From Melaminivora suipulveris (GTDB lineage Bacteria; Pseudomonadota; Gammaproteobacteria; Burkholderiales; Burkholderiaceae_C), in NCBI RefSeq assembly GCF_003008575.1, contig NZ_CP027667.1, positions 3,690,021 to 3,754,020 on the forward strand: 64,000 nt of DNA, in the 5' to 3' direction. Shown here one piece after another: positions 35,017 to 44,624 of this stretch; the first letter of the stretch is position 1; every line of letters begins with the position of its first letter. Below the pieces are notes generated by a model that did not search any database, was not told the origin of the DNA, and saw only the letters and a list, made by a program, of their open reading frames with translations. The position numbers were made by a program, and so were the translations under genes.

Positions 35017-36188
35017 CTCAGAACCTCACGGTCCTCGGCTCCACGGGCTCCATCGGCAAGAACACCCTGGACGTGGTGGCGCGCCACCCGGATCGCTACC
35101 GTGTCTTCGCCCTGAGCGCGGCCACGCAAGTGGATCTGCTGCTGGCGCAGTGCGCGGCTTTCGCGCCGCGCTATGCGGTCATGAGCAGCGCTGCGCACGC
35201 GCGCGAGCTGGCGCAAAAAATCAAGGCAAATAGCCTCTCAGTCGAAGTGTTGCAAGCGCCTGATGCTCTTGAAACAATAGCATCACACGACGAGGTGGAT
35301 GCCGTCATGGGCGCCATCGTCGGCGCCGCTGGCCTCAGCCCCTGCCTGGCGGCCGCGCGCGCCGGCAAGCGCCTGCTGCTGGCCAACAAGGAGGCGCTGG
35401 TGGTGGGCGGCGAGGTCTTCATGGCGGCGGTGCGCGAGGGCGGCGCCACCCTGCTGCCCATCGACAGCGAGCACTCGGCCATCTTCCAGAGCCTGCCCGA
35501 AGACCCGGCGACCTGGCCGCGGCGCGTGCAGCACGTGCTGCTGACGGCGTCCGGCGGGCCGTTTCGCACGCGCGCGCCGGACACGCTGCGCGACGTGACG
35601 CCGGCCGAGGCCTGCGCGCACCCCAATTTCTCCATGGGCCGCAAGATTTCCATCGATTCGGCCACCATGATGAACAAGGCGCTGGAGGTCATCGAGGCGC
35701 GCTGGCTGTTCGATCTGGCGCCCGAGCAAATCAAGGTCGTCATCCACCCGCAGCAGATCATCCATTCGATGGTGCAGTTCGTGGATGCCTCCGTCATCGC
35801 CCAGCTCGGCACGCCCGACATGCGCGTGCCCATCGCCTGCGGCCTGGCCTGGCCCGAGCGCGTGGCCAGCGGCGCCGCGGCGCTGGATTTCACGCAGCTG
35901 GCCGCGCTGACCTTCGAGGAGGCGGATGCGACGCGCTTTCCGGGCCTGCACCTGTCGTGGCAGGCGCTTCGCGCCGCGCCGGGCACGACGGCCGTACTCA
36001 ACGCCGCCAACGAAGTGGCCGTGGCGGCCTTTCTGGATGGCCGCATCCGCTTCGACCAGATCCACGGCGTGAACCTTGCAACTTTGGAGGCCGTGGTGCC
36101 GTCCAAGCCTGACAGCGTCCTGGCCCTGCTGGCGCTGGACGCGCAGGCGCGCGCTGCGGCCGACGGGCTGGTGCGGCGCCTGCAATAG
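35013..36188 (+). CDS. dxr: 1-deoxy-D-xylulose 5-phosphate reductoisomerase
   Basis: The 391-residue enzyme catalyses the second step of the MEP isoprenoid pathway. The NADPH loop LGSTGSIGKNTLDVV (about 8-22), LLANKEALVVGG, PIDSEHSAIFQ, LTASGGPFR and SMGRKISIDSATMMNKALE are all present. Residues about 68-90 are encoded by repeat copy F and use AT-rich codons unlike the rest of the gene, although the length agrees with E. coli Dxr at this point. The start is coupled to cdsA. Confidence 0.97.
   Translation: MTQNLTVLGSTGSIGKNTLDVVARHPDRYRVFALSAATQVDLLLAQCAAFAPRYAVMSSAAHARELAQKIKANSLSVEVLQAPDALETIASHDEVDAVMGAIVGAAGLSPCLAAARAGKRLLLANKEALVVGGEVFMAAVREGGATLLPIDSEHSAIFQSLPEDPATWPRRVQHVLLTASGGPFRTRAPDTLRDVTPAEACAHPNFSMGRKISIDSATMMNKALEVIEARWLFDLAPEQIKVVIHPQQIIHSMVQFVDASVIAQLGTPDMRVPIACGLAWPERVASGAAALDFTQLAALTFEEADATRFPGLHLSWQALRAAPGTTAVLNAANEVAVAAFLDGRIRFDQIHGVNLATLEAVVPSKPDSVLALLALDAQARAAADGLVRRLQ
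35214..35282 (+). repeat. Dispersed AT-rich element, copy F (inside dxr)
   Basis: The segment reads CAAAAAATCAAGG, AATAGCCTCTCAGTCGAAGTG, TTGCAAGCGCCTGATGCT and AAACAATAGC in order, with local base composition near 45% GC inside a gene of about 67%. It is in frame and gives the peptide NSLSVEVLQAPDALETIA. Confidence 0.75.
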
Positions 36189-36213
36189 ACGGCGGATGAG
36201 GCCGTACCGGGCA

Positions 36214-36276
36214 ACTTTTAGCCAAATCGGCCTTCAGCCGGCGTGGAACAAGCGCCGGCAGCTATGATTTTTATAG
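36214..36276 (+). repeat. Dispersed AT-rich element, copy G
   Basis: An intergenic copy between dxr and rseP. It is close to consensus: CTTTTAGCCAAATCGGCC, TTCAGCCGGCGTGGA, ACAAGCGCCGG and CAGCTATGATTTTTATAG. It ends 10 bases before the rseP ATG, so it occupies the rseP ribosome-binding region. Confidence 0.9.
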
Positions 36277-36286
36277 GGACGGCATC

Positions 36287-37651
36287 ATGCTGTTGACCAT
36301 CGTTGCCTTCATCGTCGCGCTCGGGCTGCTGATCGCGGTGCACGAATACGGCCACTACCGTGTGGCCGTGGCCTGCGGCGTGAAGGTGCTGCGTTTCTCC
36401 GTGGGTTTTGGCAAACCGCTGCTGCGCTGGCAGCGGCGCGGCTCGCCGACCGAGTTCGTCATCGGCGCCTTCCCGCTGGGCGGCTATGTGCGCATGCTCG
36501 ACGAGCGCGAGGCACCCGTGCCCGCGGCCGAGCGCCACCTGGCCTTCAACAACCAGCGCCTGGGCAAGCGCGCGGCCATCGTCGCCGCCGGTCCGCTGGC
36601 CAACCTGGCGCTGGCGGTGCTGCTGTATGCGCTGGTCAACTGGAGCGGCGTGCAGGAGCCGCGCGCGCTGCTGGCCAGCCCGGTGGCCGGCTCCGTCGCC
36701 CAGCAGGCCGGCCTGCGCGGTGGCGAACTGGTGCTGGCGCAGGCCATCGGCGATGACGAGAGCGCGCCGGTGCGCTCGTTCGAGGAGCTGCGCTGGGCGC
36801 TCACGCGCGGTGCGCTGGACGGCGACGACGTCACCCTCACGGTGCAAACCCGTCCCGGCGCCGGCGAACGCCAGGTGCGTCTGCCGCTGGCCGGCATGGA
36901 CGTGCGCGACGCTGATGCCTCGCTGTTTCGCAAGATCGGCATCGCCGGGCCGTGGACGCGGCCGGTGCTGGGCGGCCTGGTCGCCGGAGGCGCGGCCGAG
37001 CGCGGCGGCCTGAAGGAAGGCGATCTGGTGCTGCGCGTGGGCACCACGGACATCGTCGACGGCCAGCAGCTGCGCCAAACCATCCGCAACTCGCTGCAGG
37101 GCGGCCAGGCAGTGTCCACGCTCTGGCGCATCGAGCGCGCCGGCAAGTTGCTGGAGCTGCCCGTGACGCCCGATGTGGCGCAAGAGCAGGGCGCCGCCGT
37201 GGGCCGCATTGGCGCCTATGTGGGAGCGCCGCCGGAGATGGTCGAGGTGCGCTATGGCCCGCTGGAAGGTCTGGCGCTGGGCGCGCGCCGCACCTGGGAG
37301 GTCTCGGTGCTGACGCTGCGCATGATGGGCCGCATGCTGATCGGCGAGGCCTCGCTGAAAAATCTCAGCGGGCCGCTGACCATTGCCGACTATGCCGGCC
37401 GCTCGGCCAGCATGGGCCTGGCGCAATACCTGACCTTTCTGGCCCTCATCAGCGTTAGCCTGGGTGTGCTGAACCTGCTGCCGCTGCCGGTCCTCGATGG
37501 GGGACACCTGATGTATTATCTTTGGGAGGCGGTCACCGGGCGGGGTGTGCCCGAAGCCTGGATGGAGCGGCTGCAGCGCGGCGGCGTGGCGGCCCTCCTG
37601 CTGATGATGACCATCGCCCTCTTCAACGACATCACCCGGCTCATTGGCTGA
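36287..37651 (+). CDS. rseP: Site-2 protease RseP
   Basis: The 454-residue membrane metalloprotease cleaves anti-sigma factors and signal-peptide remnants inside the membrane. The zinc motif HEYGH (His19, Glu20, His23) is in the first helix and the LDGGH motif (about 403-407) in a C-terminal helix; two PDZ-like regions lie between (about 110-290). The ATG has only a weak GGGAC upstream, which lies at the edge of repeat copy G. Position between dxr and bamA is the standard one. Confidence 0.97.
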   Translation: MLLTIVAFIVALGLLIAVHEYGHYRVAVACGVKVLRFSVGFGKPLLRWQRRGSPTEFVIGAFPLGGYVRMLDEREAPVPAAERHLAFNNQRLGKRAAIVAAGPLANLALAVLLYALVNWSGVQEPRALLASPVAGSVAQQAGLRGGELVLAQAIGDDESAPVRSFEELRWALTRGALDGDDVTLTVQTRPGAGERQVRLPLAGMDVRDADASLFRKIGIAGPWTRPVLGGLVAGGAAERGGLKEGDLVLRVGTTDIVDGQQLRQTIRNSLQGGQAVSTLWRIERAGKLLELPVTPDVAQEQGAAVGRIGAYVGAPPEMVEVRYGPLEGLALGARRTWEVSVLTLRMMGRMLIGEASLKNLSGPLTIADYAGRSASMGLAQYLTFLALISVSLGVLNLLPLPVLDGGHLMYYLWEAVTGRGVPEAWMERLQRGGVAALLLMMTIALFNDITRLIG

Positions 37652-37702
37652 TCCTTTTTGCCGTATCTGCCGCGCAGTGCCGGCGCCAGCTTCCATTCAC
37701 AC

Positions 37703-40000
37703 ATGAGAACCACCATCACTCGCCTGGGCGTGCGCACCGCAATGGCCACGGCCGCTTTCGCCATGGTCGCCAACGCAGCCTGGGCCCTGGCGCCCTTCAA
37801 GGTGCAGGACATCCGCGTGGAAGGCCTGCAGCGCGTCGAGCCCGGCACCATCTTCGCCTCGCTGCCGCTGCGCGTGGGCGACGAGTACAACGACGACAAG
37901 GGCGCTGCCGCCATCCGCGCGCTGTTTGCGCTGGGCCTGTTCAAGGACGTGCGGCTGGAGGCTTCCGGCAACGTGCTGGTGGTGGTCGTGGAAGAGCGCC
38001 CGACCATTGCCGACGTGAACTTCGCCGGCACCAAGGAGTTCGAGAAGGACACGCTCAAAAAAGCCATGCGCGACGTCGGCCTGACCGAGGGCCGCCCCTT
38101 CGACAAGGCCCTGGCCGACCGCGCCGAGCAGGAACTCAAGCGCCAGTACATCAACCGCAGCTTGTACGGCGCCGAGGTGGTCACCACCGTGACGCCCATC
38201 GAGCGCAACCGCGTCAATCTCACCTTCACCGTGACCGAGGGCGAGCCGGCCAAGATCCGCGAGATCCGCATCGTCGGCAACCAGGCCTTCAGCGAATCCA
38301 CGCTCAAGGGCCTGTTCGACCAGGACACCGGTGGCTGGCTCAGCTGGTACACCAAGAGCAACCGCTACTCGCGCGCCAAGCTCAACGCAGATCTTGAGAC
38401 GCTGCGCTCGTACTACCTGGCGCGCGGTTACCTGGAGTTCCGCATCGACTCCACGCAGGTCGCCATCTCGCCGGACAAGCAGGACATCTCGATCACCGTC
38501 AACGTGACCGAAGGGCCCAGCTACGTGGTTTCGGGCATCAAGCTGGAGGGCAACTACCTGGACCGCGACGACGAGTTCAAGTCCCTGGTCACCATCCGTC
38601 CGGGCGAGCCCTACAACGCCGACAAGGTGGCCGAGACCACCAAGGCCTTCAGCGACCACTTCGGCAACTTTGGCTTCGCCTTCGCCCGTGTCGAAGCCGT
38701 GCCGGAAATCGACCGCGAGCACAACCGCGTGGCCATCGCCCTGCGCGCCGAGCCGGCGCGCAGGGCCTATGTGCGCCGCATCAACGTGTCGGGCAACAAC
38801 CGCACGCGCGACGAAGTCATCCGCCGCGAGTTCCGCCAATTCGAGGCCTCCTGGTACGACGGCGACAAGATCAAGCTCTCGCGCGATCGCGTGGACCGCC
38901 TGGGCTACTTCACCGAAGTCAACGTAGAGACGCAGGAAGTGCCCGGTGCGCCCGACCAGGTGGACATCGTGGTGAACGTGCAAGAGAAACCCACTGGCTC
39001 GCTGCAGCTGGGCGCGGGTTTTTCCAGCGCCGAGAAGGTCTCGCTGTCGTTCGGCATCAAGCAGGAGAACGTCTTCGGCTCGGGCAACTACCTGGGCGTG
39101 GACGTCAATACCAGCAAATACCGCCGCACGCTGGTGCTGTCCACGACGGATCCGTACTTCACCAAGGACGGCGTGTCGCGCACGCTGGACCTGTACTACC
39201 GCACCGCGCGGCCCTACGAGGACCAGGGTGGCAACTATCAGCTGGTAACCGCCGGCGCCAGCGTGCGCTTTGGCGTGCCGTTCAGCGAGACCGACACGGT
39301 GTTCTTCGGCGGCGGCGCCGAGCAGACCAAGATCAAGGCCGGCACCAACATCCCGGCGGCCTACCTGTCGTATGCCGAGAAGTTCGGCGCCACCAGTGTC
39401 GCCGTGCCACTGACCATCGGCTGGTCGCGCGATGATCGCGACAGCGCTTTGGCACCCAACTCGGGCCGTTACCAGCGCCTGAACTCGGAATGGTCCATCG
39501 CCGGCGATGCGCGTTACGTCCGCGCCAACTACCAGTACCAGCAGTACATCCCGCTGACCAAGCAGTTCACGCTGGCCTTCAACGGCGAGCTGGGCGCGGG
39601 CAAGGGCATGAACGGGCGGCCGTTCCCGGTGTTCAAGAACTTCTACTCGGGCGGCCTGGGCTCGGTGCGCGGCTTCGACCAGGGCACGCTGGGCCCGCGC
39701 GACGTGACCGGCGCGTCGCTGGGCGGCCCCAAGAAGATCACGCTGAACGCCGAGCTGATAGCACCCTTCCCAGGGGCCGGCAACGACCGCACGCTGCGCT
39801 GGTTCGCTTTCGTCGACGCCGGCAACGTCTACGGCGAAAACGAGAAGTGGGAGCTCAGCGAGATGCGCGCCTCCGCGGGCCTGGGCCTGAGCTGGATCTC
39901 GCCGCTGGGCCCGCTGCGCCTGGCCTTCGCCCAGCCGGTGCGCAAGTTCGCCGGCGATAGAATCCAGAAACTGCAATTCCAGATCGGAACGTCCTTCTAA
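37703..40000 (+). CDS. bamA: Outer membrane assembly factor BamA
   Basis: The 765-residue protein has a signal peptide (to about residue 29, ending AAWALA), five POTRA domains (about 30-425) beginning FKVQDIRVEGLQRVEPG, and a 16-strand beta barrel with VRGFDQGTLGPRD (loop 6 VRGF motif). It ends LQFQIGTSF, the C-terminal aromatic signature of outer-membrane proteins. It inserts outer-membrane proteins as the core of the BAM complex. Start 37703 is chosen because it begins the signal peptide. Its stop overlaps the skp start by one base. Confidence 0.98.
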   Translation: MRTTITRLGVRTAMATAAFAMVANAAWALAPFKVQDIRVEGLQRVEPGTIFASLPLRVGDEYNDDKGAAAIRALFALGLFKDVRLEASGNVLVVVVEERPTIADVNFAGTKEFEKDTLKKAMRDVGLTEGRPFDKALADRAEQELKRQYINRSLYGAEVVTTVTPIERNRVNLTFTVTEGEPAKIREIRIVGNQAFSESTLKGLFDQDTGGWLSWYTKSNRYSRAKLNADLETLRSYYLARGYLEFRIDSTQVAISPDKQDISITVNVTEGPSYVVSGIKLEGNYLDRDDEFKSLVTIRPGEPYNADKVAETTKAFSDHFGNFGFAFARVEAVPEIDREHNRVAIALRAEPARRAYVRRINVSGNNRTRDEVIRREFRQFEASWYDGDKIKLSRDRVDRLGYFTEVNVETQEVPGAPDQVDIVVNVQEKPTGSLQLGAGFSSAEKVSLSFGIKQENVFGSGNYLGVDVNTSKYRRTLVLSTTDPYFTKDGVSRTLDLYYRTARPYEDQGGNYQLVTAGASVRFGVPFSETDTVFFGGGAEQTKIKAGTNIPAAYLSYAEKFGATSVAVPLTIGWSRDDRDSALAPNSGRYQRLNSEWSIAGDARYVRANYQYQQYIPLTKQFTLAFNGELGAGKGMNGRPFPVFKNFYSGGLGSVRGFDQGTLGPRDVTGASLGGPKKITLNAELIAPFPGAGNDRTLRWFAFVDAGNVYGENEKWELSEMRASAGLGLSWISPLGPLRLAFAQPVRKFAGDRIQKLQFQIGTSF

Positions 40001-40530
40001 TGAAATCGTTTGCTCGTCATCTGCCCGTAGCCCTGCTGCTGGGCGCCATGGCCATCGCCGCACCCGCGCAGGCCCAGGAATTCAAGGCCGGCTTCGTCAA
40101 CACCGACCGCGTCTTCCGCGAAGCCAATTCGGCCAAGGCCGCGCAGGCCAAGCTGGAGCAGGAGTTCTCGCGCCGCGAGAAGGAACTCGTCGACCAGGGC
40201 AACGCCCTGAAGAGCGCCACCGAGAAGTTCGAACGCGAGGCGCCCACCATGGCCGAGAGCCAGCGCACCACGCGCCAGCGCCAGCTGGTCGACCAGGACC
40301 GTGACTTCCAGAGGAAGCGCCGCGAGTTCCAGGAAGACCTGACCGCGCGCAAGAACGAAGAGTTGAGCCAGGTGCTGGAACGCGCCAACCGGGTCGTCAA
40401 GCAGGTGGCCGAGGCCGAGAAGTACGACGTCATCCTGCAGGAAGCCGTGTACATCAACCCCAGGCACGACATCACCGACAAGGTCATCAAGGCCATGAAC
40501 GCGGCCGCCACCGGCGGCAACGGCAAGTAA
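40000..40530 (+). CDS. skp: OmpH/Skp family periplasmic chaperone
   Basis: The 176-residue protein has a signal peptide ending at APAQAQ (about 26) and a mature part dominated by two long charged helices (LEQEFSRREKEL ... DRDFQRKRREFQEDL), the tentacle arms of Skp. It starts with GFVNTDRVFRE, typical of OmpH. It holds unfolded outer-membrane proteins for delivery to BamA, whose gene it overlaps (TAATG). Confidence 0.95.
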   Translation: MKSFARHLPVALLLGAMAIAAPAQAQEFKAGFVNTDRVFREANSAKAAQAKLEQEFSRREKELVDQGNALKSATEKFEREAPTMAESQRTTRQRQLVDQDRDFQRKRREFQEDLTARKNEELSQVLERANRVVKQVAEAEKYDVILQEAVYINPRHDITDKVIKAMNAAATGGNGK

Positions 40531-40572
40531 GACGGCTTTTTCCAGCGCGGTGCAGCAGATGGGTGACGACGC

Positions 40573-41571
40573 GTGAGCGTGCGGCTCGGGCAGGTCGTCG
40601 ATGCGCTGGGCGGCGAGCTCCATGGAGCAGGCAGGGACACCGAGATCGCCCGCATCGCGCCGCTGGACAGCGCCGGCCCTGACGCGCTGTCCTTCCTGAA
40701 CAACCCGCGCTACCAGTCGCAGCTCGCCACCTCGCAGGCGGCCTGCGTGATCGTGGCGCCCGCCCTGCGCGAAGCGGCACTGGCGCGCGGCGCCTGCATC
40801 GTCACTCCCGACCCTTATGTCTACTTCGCGCGCGTGACGCAGCTCTGGGCGCGCCTGCACGGCCGCGGCGCGGCGCCCGGCGTGCACCCCAGCGCCGTGG
40901 TACACGAGAGCGCGCAGGTCCATCCCACCGCCAGCGTCGGCCCGCTGTGCGTGGTCGAGCGCGGCGCAGTGATCGGCGCGCACACCCGGCTGGCGTCGCG
41001 CGTCACCGTGGGCGCCGATTGCGCCATCGGCGAGCGCTGCATCCTGCACCCCGGCGTGGTCATCGGCGCCGACGGCTTCGGCTTTGCCAACGAGGGCGGC
41101 GTGTGGATCAAGATCGAGCAGCTGGGCGCCGTGCGCATCGGCGACGACGTGGAGATCGGCGCCAATACCTGCATCGACCGCGGCGCGCTGGGCGACACCG
41201 TGATCGAGGATGGCGTCAAGCTCGACAACCTGATCCAGATCGCGCACAACGTGCACATCGGCAAGAACACCGCCATGGCTGGCTGCTCAGCCGTGGCTGG
41301 CAGCACCACGATCGGCGCGCACTGCACCATCGCCGGGGCGGCTTCCATCGTCGGCCACCTGCAATTGGCGGACAATGTGCATGTCTCCACCAACACGGTG
41401 GTCACGCACTCGATCTCGCGTCCCGGTCACTACACCGGGGTGTTTCCCATGGACGAGAATGCCCAGTGGGAAAAGAACGCCGCCACGCTGCGCCAGCTCT
41501 ATCGCCTGCGCGAGCGCATCAAGGCTCTCGAACGCAAAAACCAGGACGGCCCGGCCGCGACACAACAATGA
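40573..41571 (+). CDS. lpxD: UDP-3-O-(3-hydroxyacyl)glucosamine N-acyltransferase
   Basis: The 332-residue trimeric acyltransferase adds the second 3-hydroxyacyl chain in lipid A synthesis. It has an N-terminal uridine-binding domain (LSFLNNPRY) and a left-handed beta helix of hexapeptide repeats ([45 protein letters not shown]), then a C-terminal helix. The start is GTG at 40573. Its stop overlaps fabZ (ATGA). Confidence 0.97.
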   Translation: MSVRLGQVVDALGGELHGAGRDTEIARIAPLDSAGPDALSFLNNPRYQSQLATSQAACVIVAPALREAALARGACIVTPDPYVYFARVTQLWARLHGRGAAPGVHPSAVVHESAQVHPTASVGPLCVVERGAVIGAHTRLASRVTVGADCAIGERCILHPGVVIGADGFGFANEGGVWIKIEQLGAVRIGDDVEIGANTCIDRGALGDTVIEDGVKLDNLIQIAHNVHIGKNTAMAGCSAVAGSTTIGAHCTIAGAASIVGHLQLADNVHVSTNTVVTHSISRPGHYTGVFPMDENAQWEKNAATLRQLYRLRERIKALERKNQDGPAATQQ

Positions 41572-42008
41572 TGGACATCCACCAAATCCTCAAGCTCCTC
41601 CCGCACCGCTATCCCTTTTTGCTGGTGGACCGCGTGGTGGAGCTCGAGCGCGGCAAACGTATCCAGGCGATCAAGAACGTGACCATCAACGAGCCGTTCT
41701 TCACCGGGCACTTCCCGGCGCGGCCTGTGATGCCTGGCGTGCTGATGCTCGAAGCGCTGGCGCAGGTGGCGGGCTTGTTGTCGTTTGACATGATGGGCGA
41801 GGCGCCGGGCGACGACAAAGTGTTCTATTTCGTCGGCATCGACGGCGCTCGTTTCAAGCGGCCGGTGGAGCCGGGCGATCAGCTGATTCTGGAGATCGAG
41901 CTGGATCGCATCAAGGGCGGCATCTACAAGTTCAAGGGCTGCGCGCGCGTGGGCGACAGCATGGCCTGCGAGGCCGAGATCATGTGCACCATGCGCACCG
42001 TGGCCTGA
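41568..42008 (+). CDS. fabZ: 3-hydroxyacyl-[acyl-carrier-protein] dehydratase FabZ
   Basis: The 146-residue hot-dog-fold enzyme dehydrates 3-hydroxyacyl-ACP. The catalytic His48 lies in [14 protein letters not shown] and Glu62 in LMLEALAQ. It starts [21 protein letters not shown], typical of the family. Two consecutive ATG codons are possible (41568 and 41571); the first overlaps the lpxD stop. It sits between lpxD and lpxA, which share its acyl-ACP substrate. Confidence 0.97.
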   Translation: MMDIHQILKLLPHRYPFLLVDRVVELERGKRIQAIKNVTINEPFFTGHFPARPVMPGVLMLEALAQVAGLLSFDMMGEAPGDDKVFYFVGIDGARFKRPVEPGDQLILEIELDRIKGGIYKFKGCARVGDSMACEAEIMCTMRTVA

Positions 42009-42033
42009 CGCGTTGGCACGGGCAGGGCGCCGC

Positions 42034-42834
42034 GTGAGCTCCAGCAGCCTCATCCACCCCACCGCCATCGTCGACCGCGCCGCCGAGCTGGACGGCTCGG
42101 TCGCGGTGGGACCGTACGCCGTCATCGGCCCGCACGTACGCATCGGCGCGCGCACGCGCATTGGCGCGCATTGCGTGATCGAAGGGCGCACGACCATCGG
42201 CGCGGACAACCGCATCCACCAGTTCGCCTCGCTGGGCGCCGCGCCGCAGGACAAGAAATACGCCGGCGAGCCCACGCGCCTGGTCATCGGCGAGCGCAAC
42301 ACCATCCGCGAGTTCTGCACTTTCAACACTGGCACCGTGCAGGACTGCGGCGAGACCCGCATCGGCGACGACAACTGGATCATGGCCTACGTGCACATCG
42401 CGCACGACTGCGTGGTGGGCTGCCAGACGGTGCTGGCCAACAACGCCACGCTGGCCGGGCACGTGCACGTGGGCGACCACGTCATCATCGGCGGGCTGAC
42501 CGGCATCCACCAGTTCTGCCACGTCGGCGCGCACGCCATGGCCGGCTTTGCCAGCCACGTGTCGCAGGACGTGCCGCCCTTCATGATGGTCGACGGCAAC
42601 CCGCTGGCCGTGCGCGGGTTGAACACCGAGGGGTTGCGCCGCCGGGGCTTTTCCGCGGCGCGCGTCGCCGCGCTCAAGCAGGCCTACCGCCTGCTGTATC
42701 GCCAGGGCCTGACGCTGGAGGCGGCGCTGGCCGCCATGCAAGCCCAGGTGCGCGATCTGCCCGCCGAAGACGCCGCCGACGTGCAGCTGCTGCGCGACTT
42801 CGTCGCCGCGTCGCGGCGCGGCATCGCCCGCTGA
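42034..42834 (+). CDS. lpxA: UDP-N-acetylglucosamine acyltransferase
   Basis: The 266-residue enzyme starts lipid A synthesis by acylating UDP-GlcNAc. It is a left-handed beta helix with [15 protein letters not shown] at the start, and the catalytic His (about 124) in [10 protein letters not shown]. The GTG at 42034 is chosen because it begins just before IHPTAIV, as in E. coli; a TTG seven codons earlier is in frame. It lies 25 bases after fabZ. Confidence 0.97.
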   Translation: MSSSSLIHPTAIVDRAAELDGSVAVGPYAVIGPHVRIGARTRIGAHCVIEGRTTIGADNRIHQFASLGAAPQDKKYAGEPTRLVIGERNTIREFCTFNTGTVQDCGETRIGDDNWIMAYVHIAHDCVVGCQTVLANNATLAGHVHVGDHVIIGGLTGIHQFCHVGAHAMAGFASHVSQDVPPFMMVDGNPLAVRGLNTEGLRRRGFSAARVAALKQAYRLLYRQGLTLEAALAAMQAQVRDLPAEDAADVQLLRDFVAASRRGIAR

Positions 42835-42856
42835 CACGGGGCCATAGGCGCTTGCC

Positions 42857-44017
42857 ATGCACAGCCCACCGCGCATCGCCCTGGTGGCCGGCGAGACGTC
42901 CGGCGACCTTCTCGCAGGCCTGCTGCTGGACGGGCTGCATGTCCAGTGGCCGCAGCTTGCCAGCTTCGGCATAGGCGGCCCGCGCATGACCGAGCGCGGC
43001 TTTGACGCCTGGTGGTCCAGCGAGCGCCTGGCCGTGCACGGCTACAGCGTTGAACTCGTGCGGCGGCTGTTGGGCATCGTGCAGATCCGCAAGCGGCTGC
43101 GCGCGCGGCTGCTGAGCGCCGACCGACCTCACGTCTTCATCGGCGTGGACGCCCCCGATTTCAACCTCGGCCTGGAGGCCGACCTGCGCCGCGCCGGCGT
43201 CAAGACGGTGCACTTCGTCTGCCCGTCCATCTGGGCCTGGCGCCCTGAGCGCGTGCACAAGATCCGCGCGGCGTGCGATCACGTGCTGTGCATCTTTCCC
43301 TTCGAGCCCGAACTGCTGGCGCGCCACGGCATCGCCGCCAGCTACGTCGGCCATCCGCTGGCGAACGTCATCCCCATGCAGCCCGACCGCGCGGGTGCGC
43401 GGCGCGCCCTGGGCCTGGATGGCGATGACGAGGTGCTGGCCATCCTGCCCGGCAGCCGCTCCGCCGAGGTGGCTTACCTGGCATCCACGTTCTTTCAGGC
43501 CGCAGCCCTGGTGAAACAAGCGCGTCCAGCTATCAAAATAGTAGTTCCAGCGGTGCCCGCGCTGCGCACGCGGCTGGAGCGCGCGGCGCGCGACTGCGGC
43601 ATGCAGGAGGCGATCACCCTTGTGGACGGCCAGTCGCACACTGTTCTCGCCGCCTGCGACGCGACGCTGATCGCCAGCGGCACGGCGACGCTGGAAGCAG
43701 CCTTGTTCAAGCGCCCCATGGTCATCGCCTACCGCATGCATCCGTGGAGCTGGCGCCTGATGCGCGGCAAGCAGTTGCAGCCCTGGGTGGGCCTGCCCAA
43801 CATCCTGTGCCGCGACTTCATTGTTCCCGAGCTGCTGCAGGACGCGGCCACGCCGCAGGCCCTGGCTGCCGCGGCGCTCGACTGGCTGGACGCCGCGCAG
43901 AGCGATCCGGCGCGGCTGGCCGCGCTGCACGACCGCTTCGCCGCGCTGCACGGGAGCCTGCGGCGCGACACCCCACGCCTTGCCGCCGATGCCGTGCGCA
44001 CACTTTTGGAGGCCTGA
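42857..44017 (+). CDS. lpxB: Lipid A disaccharide synthase
   Basis: The 386-residue glycosyltransferase joins UDP-2,3-diacylglucosamine and lipid X. Conserved parts are [18 protein letters not shown]-like [48 protein letters not shown] and [16 protein letters not shown] [12 protein letters not shown]. Residues about 214-230 come from repeat copy H and use the rare codons ATA and GTA, yet they align without any gap to a normal helix-strand of LpxB. rnhB follows at once. Confidence 0.97.
   Translation: MHSPPRIALVAGETSGDLLAGLLLDGLHVQWPQLASFGIGGPRMTERGFDAWWSSERLAVHGYSVELVRRLLGIVQIRKRLRARLLSADRPHVFIGVDAPDFNLGLEADLRRAGVKTVHFVCPSIWAWRPERVHKIRAACDHVLCIFPFEPELLARHGIAASYVGHPLANVIPMQPDRAGARRALGLDGDDEVLAILPGSRSAEVAYLASTFFQAAALVKQARPAIKIVVPAVPALRTRLERAARDCGMQEAITLVDGQSHTVLAACDATLIASGTATLEAALFKRPMVIAYRMHPWSWRLMRGKQLQPWVGLPNILCRDFIVPELLQDAATPQALAAAALDWLDAAQSDPARLAALHDRFAALHGSLRRDTPRLAADAVRTLLEA
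43498..43545 (+). repeat. Dispersed AT-rich element, copy H (inside lpxB)
   Basis: GGCCGCAGCCCTGGTGAAAC, then AAGCGCGTCCAGC, then TATCAAAATAGTAG. The right half is almost identical to the intergenic copies. It is in frame and gives [12 protein letters not shown]. Confidence 0.75.
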
Positions 44018-44021
44018 ACAG

Positions 44022-44624
44022 ATGAGCCTGGACTGGTTCAAACCCGGCCTGCTGGCGGGCGTGGACGAGGCCGGCCGCGGTCCCCTGGCCGGCCCGGTGG
44101 TGGCGGCCGCAGTCATCCTCGATGACGCGCGCCCCATCGCCGGCCTGGCCGACTCCAAGGCCCTCAGCGTCGCGCGCCGCGAGCGGCTGTACGACGACAT
44201 CTGCGCGCACGCGCTGTGCGTGAGCATCGCGCAGGCCAGCGTCCACGAGATCGACGAGCTGAACATCCTGCAGGCGACGCTGCTGGCCATGCGCCGCGCC
44301 GTCGCCGGCTTGCGCCTGAAACCCGCGCGCGTGCAGGTCGACGGCAACCGCCTGCCGGTGCTGGACGTGCCGGCCGAGGCCATCGTGCGCGGCGACGCGC
44401 GCGTGGCCGCCATCTCGGCGGCATCCATCCTGGCCAAAGTCACGCGCGACCGCTGGTGCCGGCAGCTGCACGACCAATACCCGCACTACGGTTTTGCCAG
44501 CCACAAGGGTTACGGCACAGCCGAGCATCTGGCGGCGCTGGCCCGGCACGGCGCCTGCCCCGAGCATCGGCGCTCCTTTGCCCCGGTGGCGCGCACCCTA
44601 CAACAAGCCTCCCTCTGCGCCTGA
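44022..44624 (+). CDS. rnhB: Ribonuclease HII
   Basis: The 200-residue nuclease removes ribonucleotides from DNA. The active-site acids are in [12 protein letters not shown] (Asp15, Glu16) near the start, and [13 protein letters not shown] and [11 protein letters not shown] are further conserved segments. The ATG at 44022 follows GGAGG. Its stop overlaps the next start by one base (TGATG). Confidence 0.97.
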   Translation: MSLDWFKPGLLAGVDEAGRGPLAGPVVAAAVILDDARPIAGLADSKALSVARRERLYDDICAHALCVSIAQASVHEIDELNILQATLLAMRRAVAGLRLKPARVQVDGNRLPVLDVPAEAIVRGDARVAAISAASILAKVTRDRWCRQLHDQYPHYGFASHKGYGTAEHLAALARHGACPEHRRSFAPVARTLQQASLCA

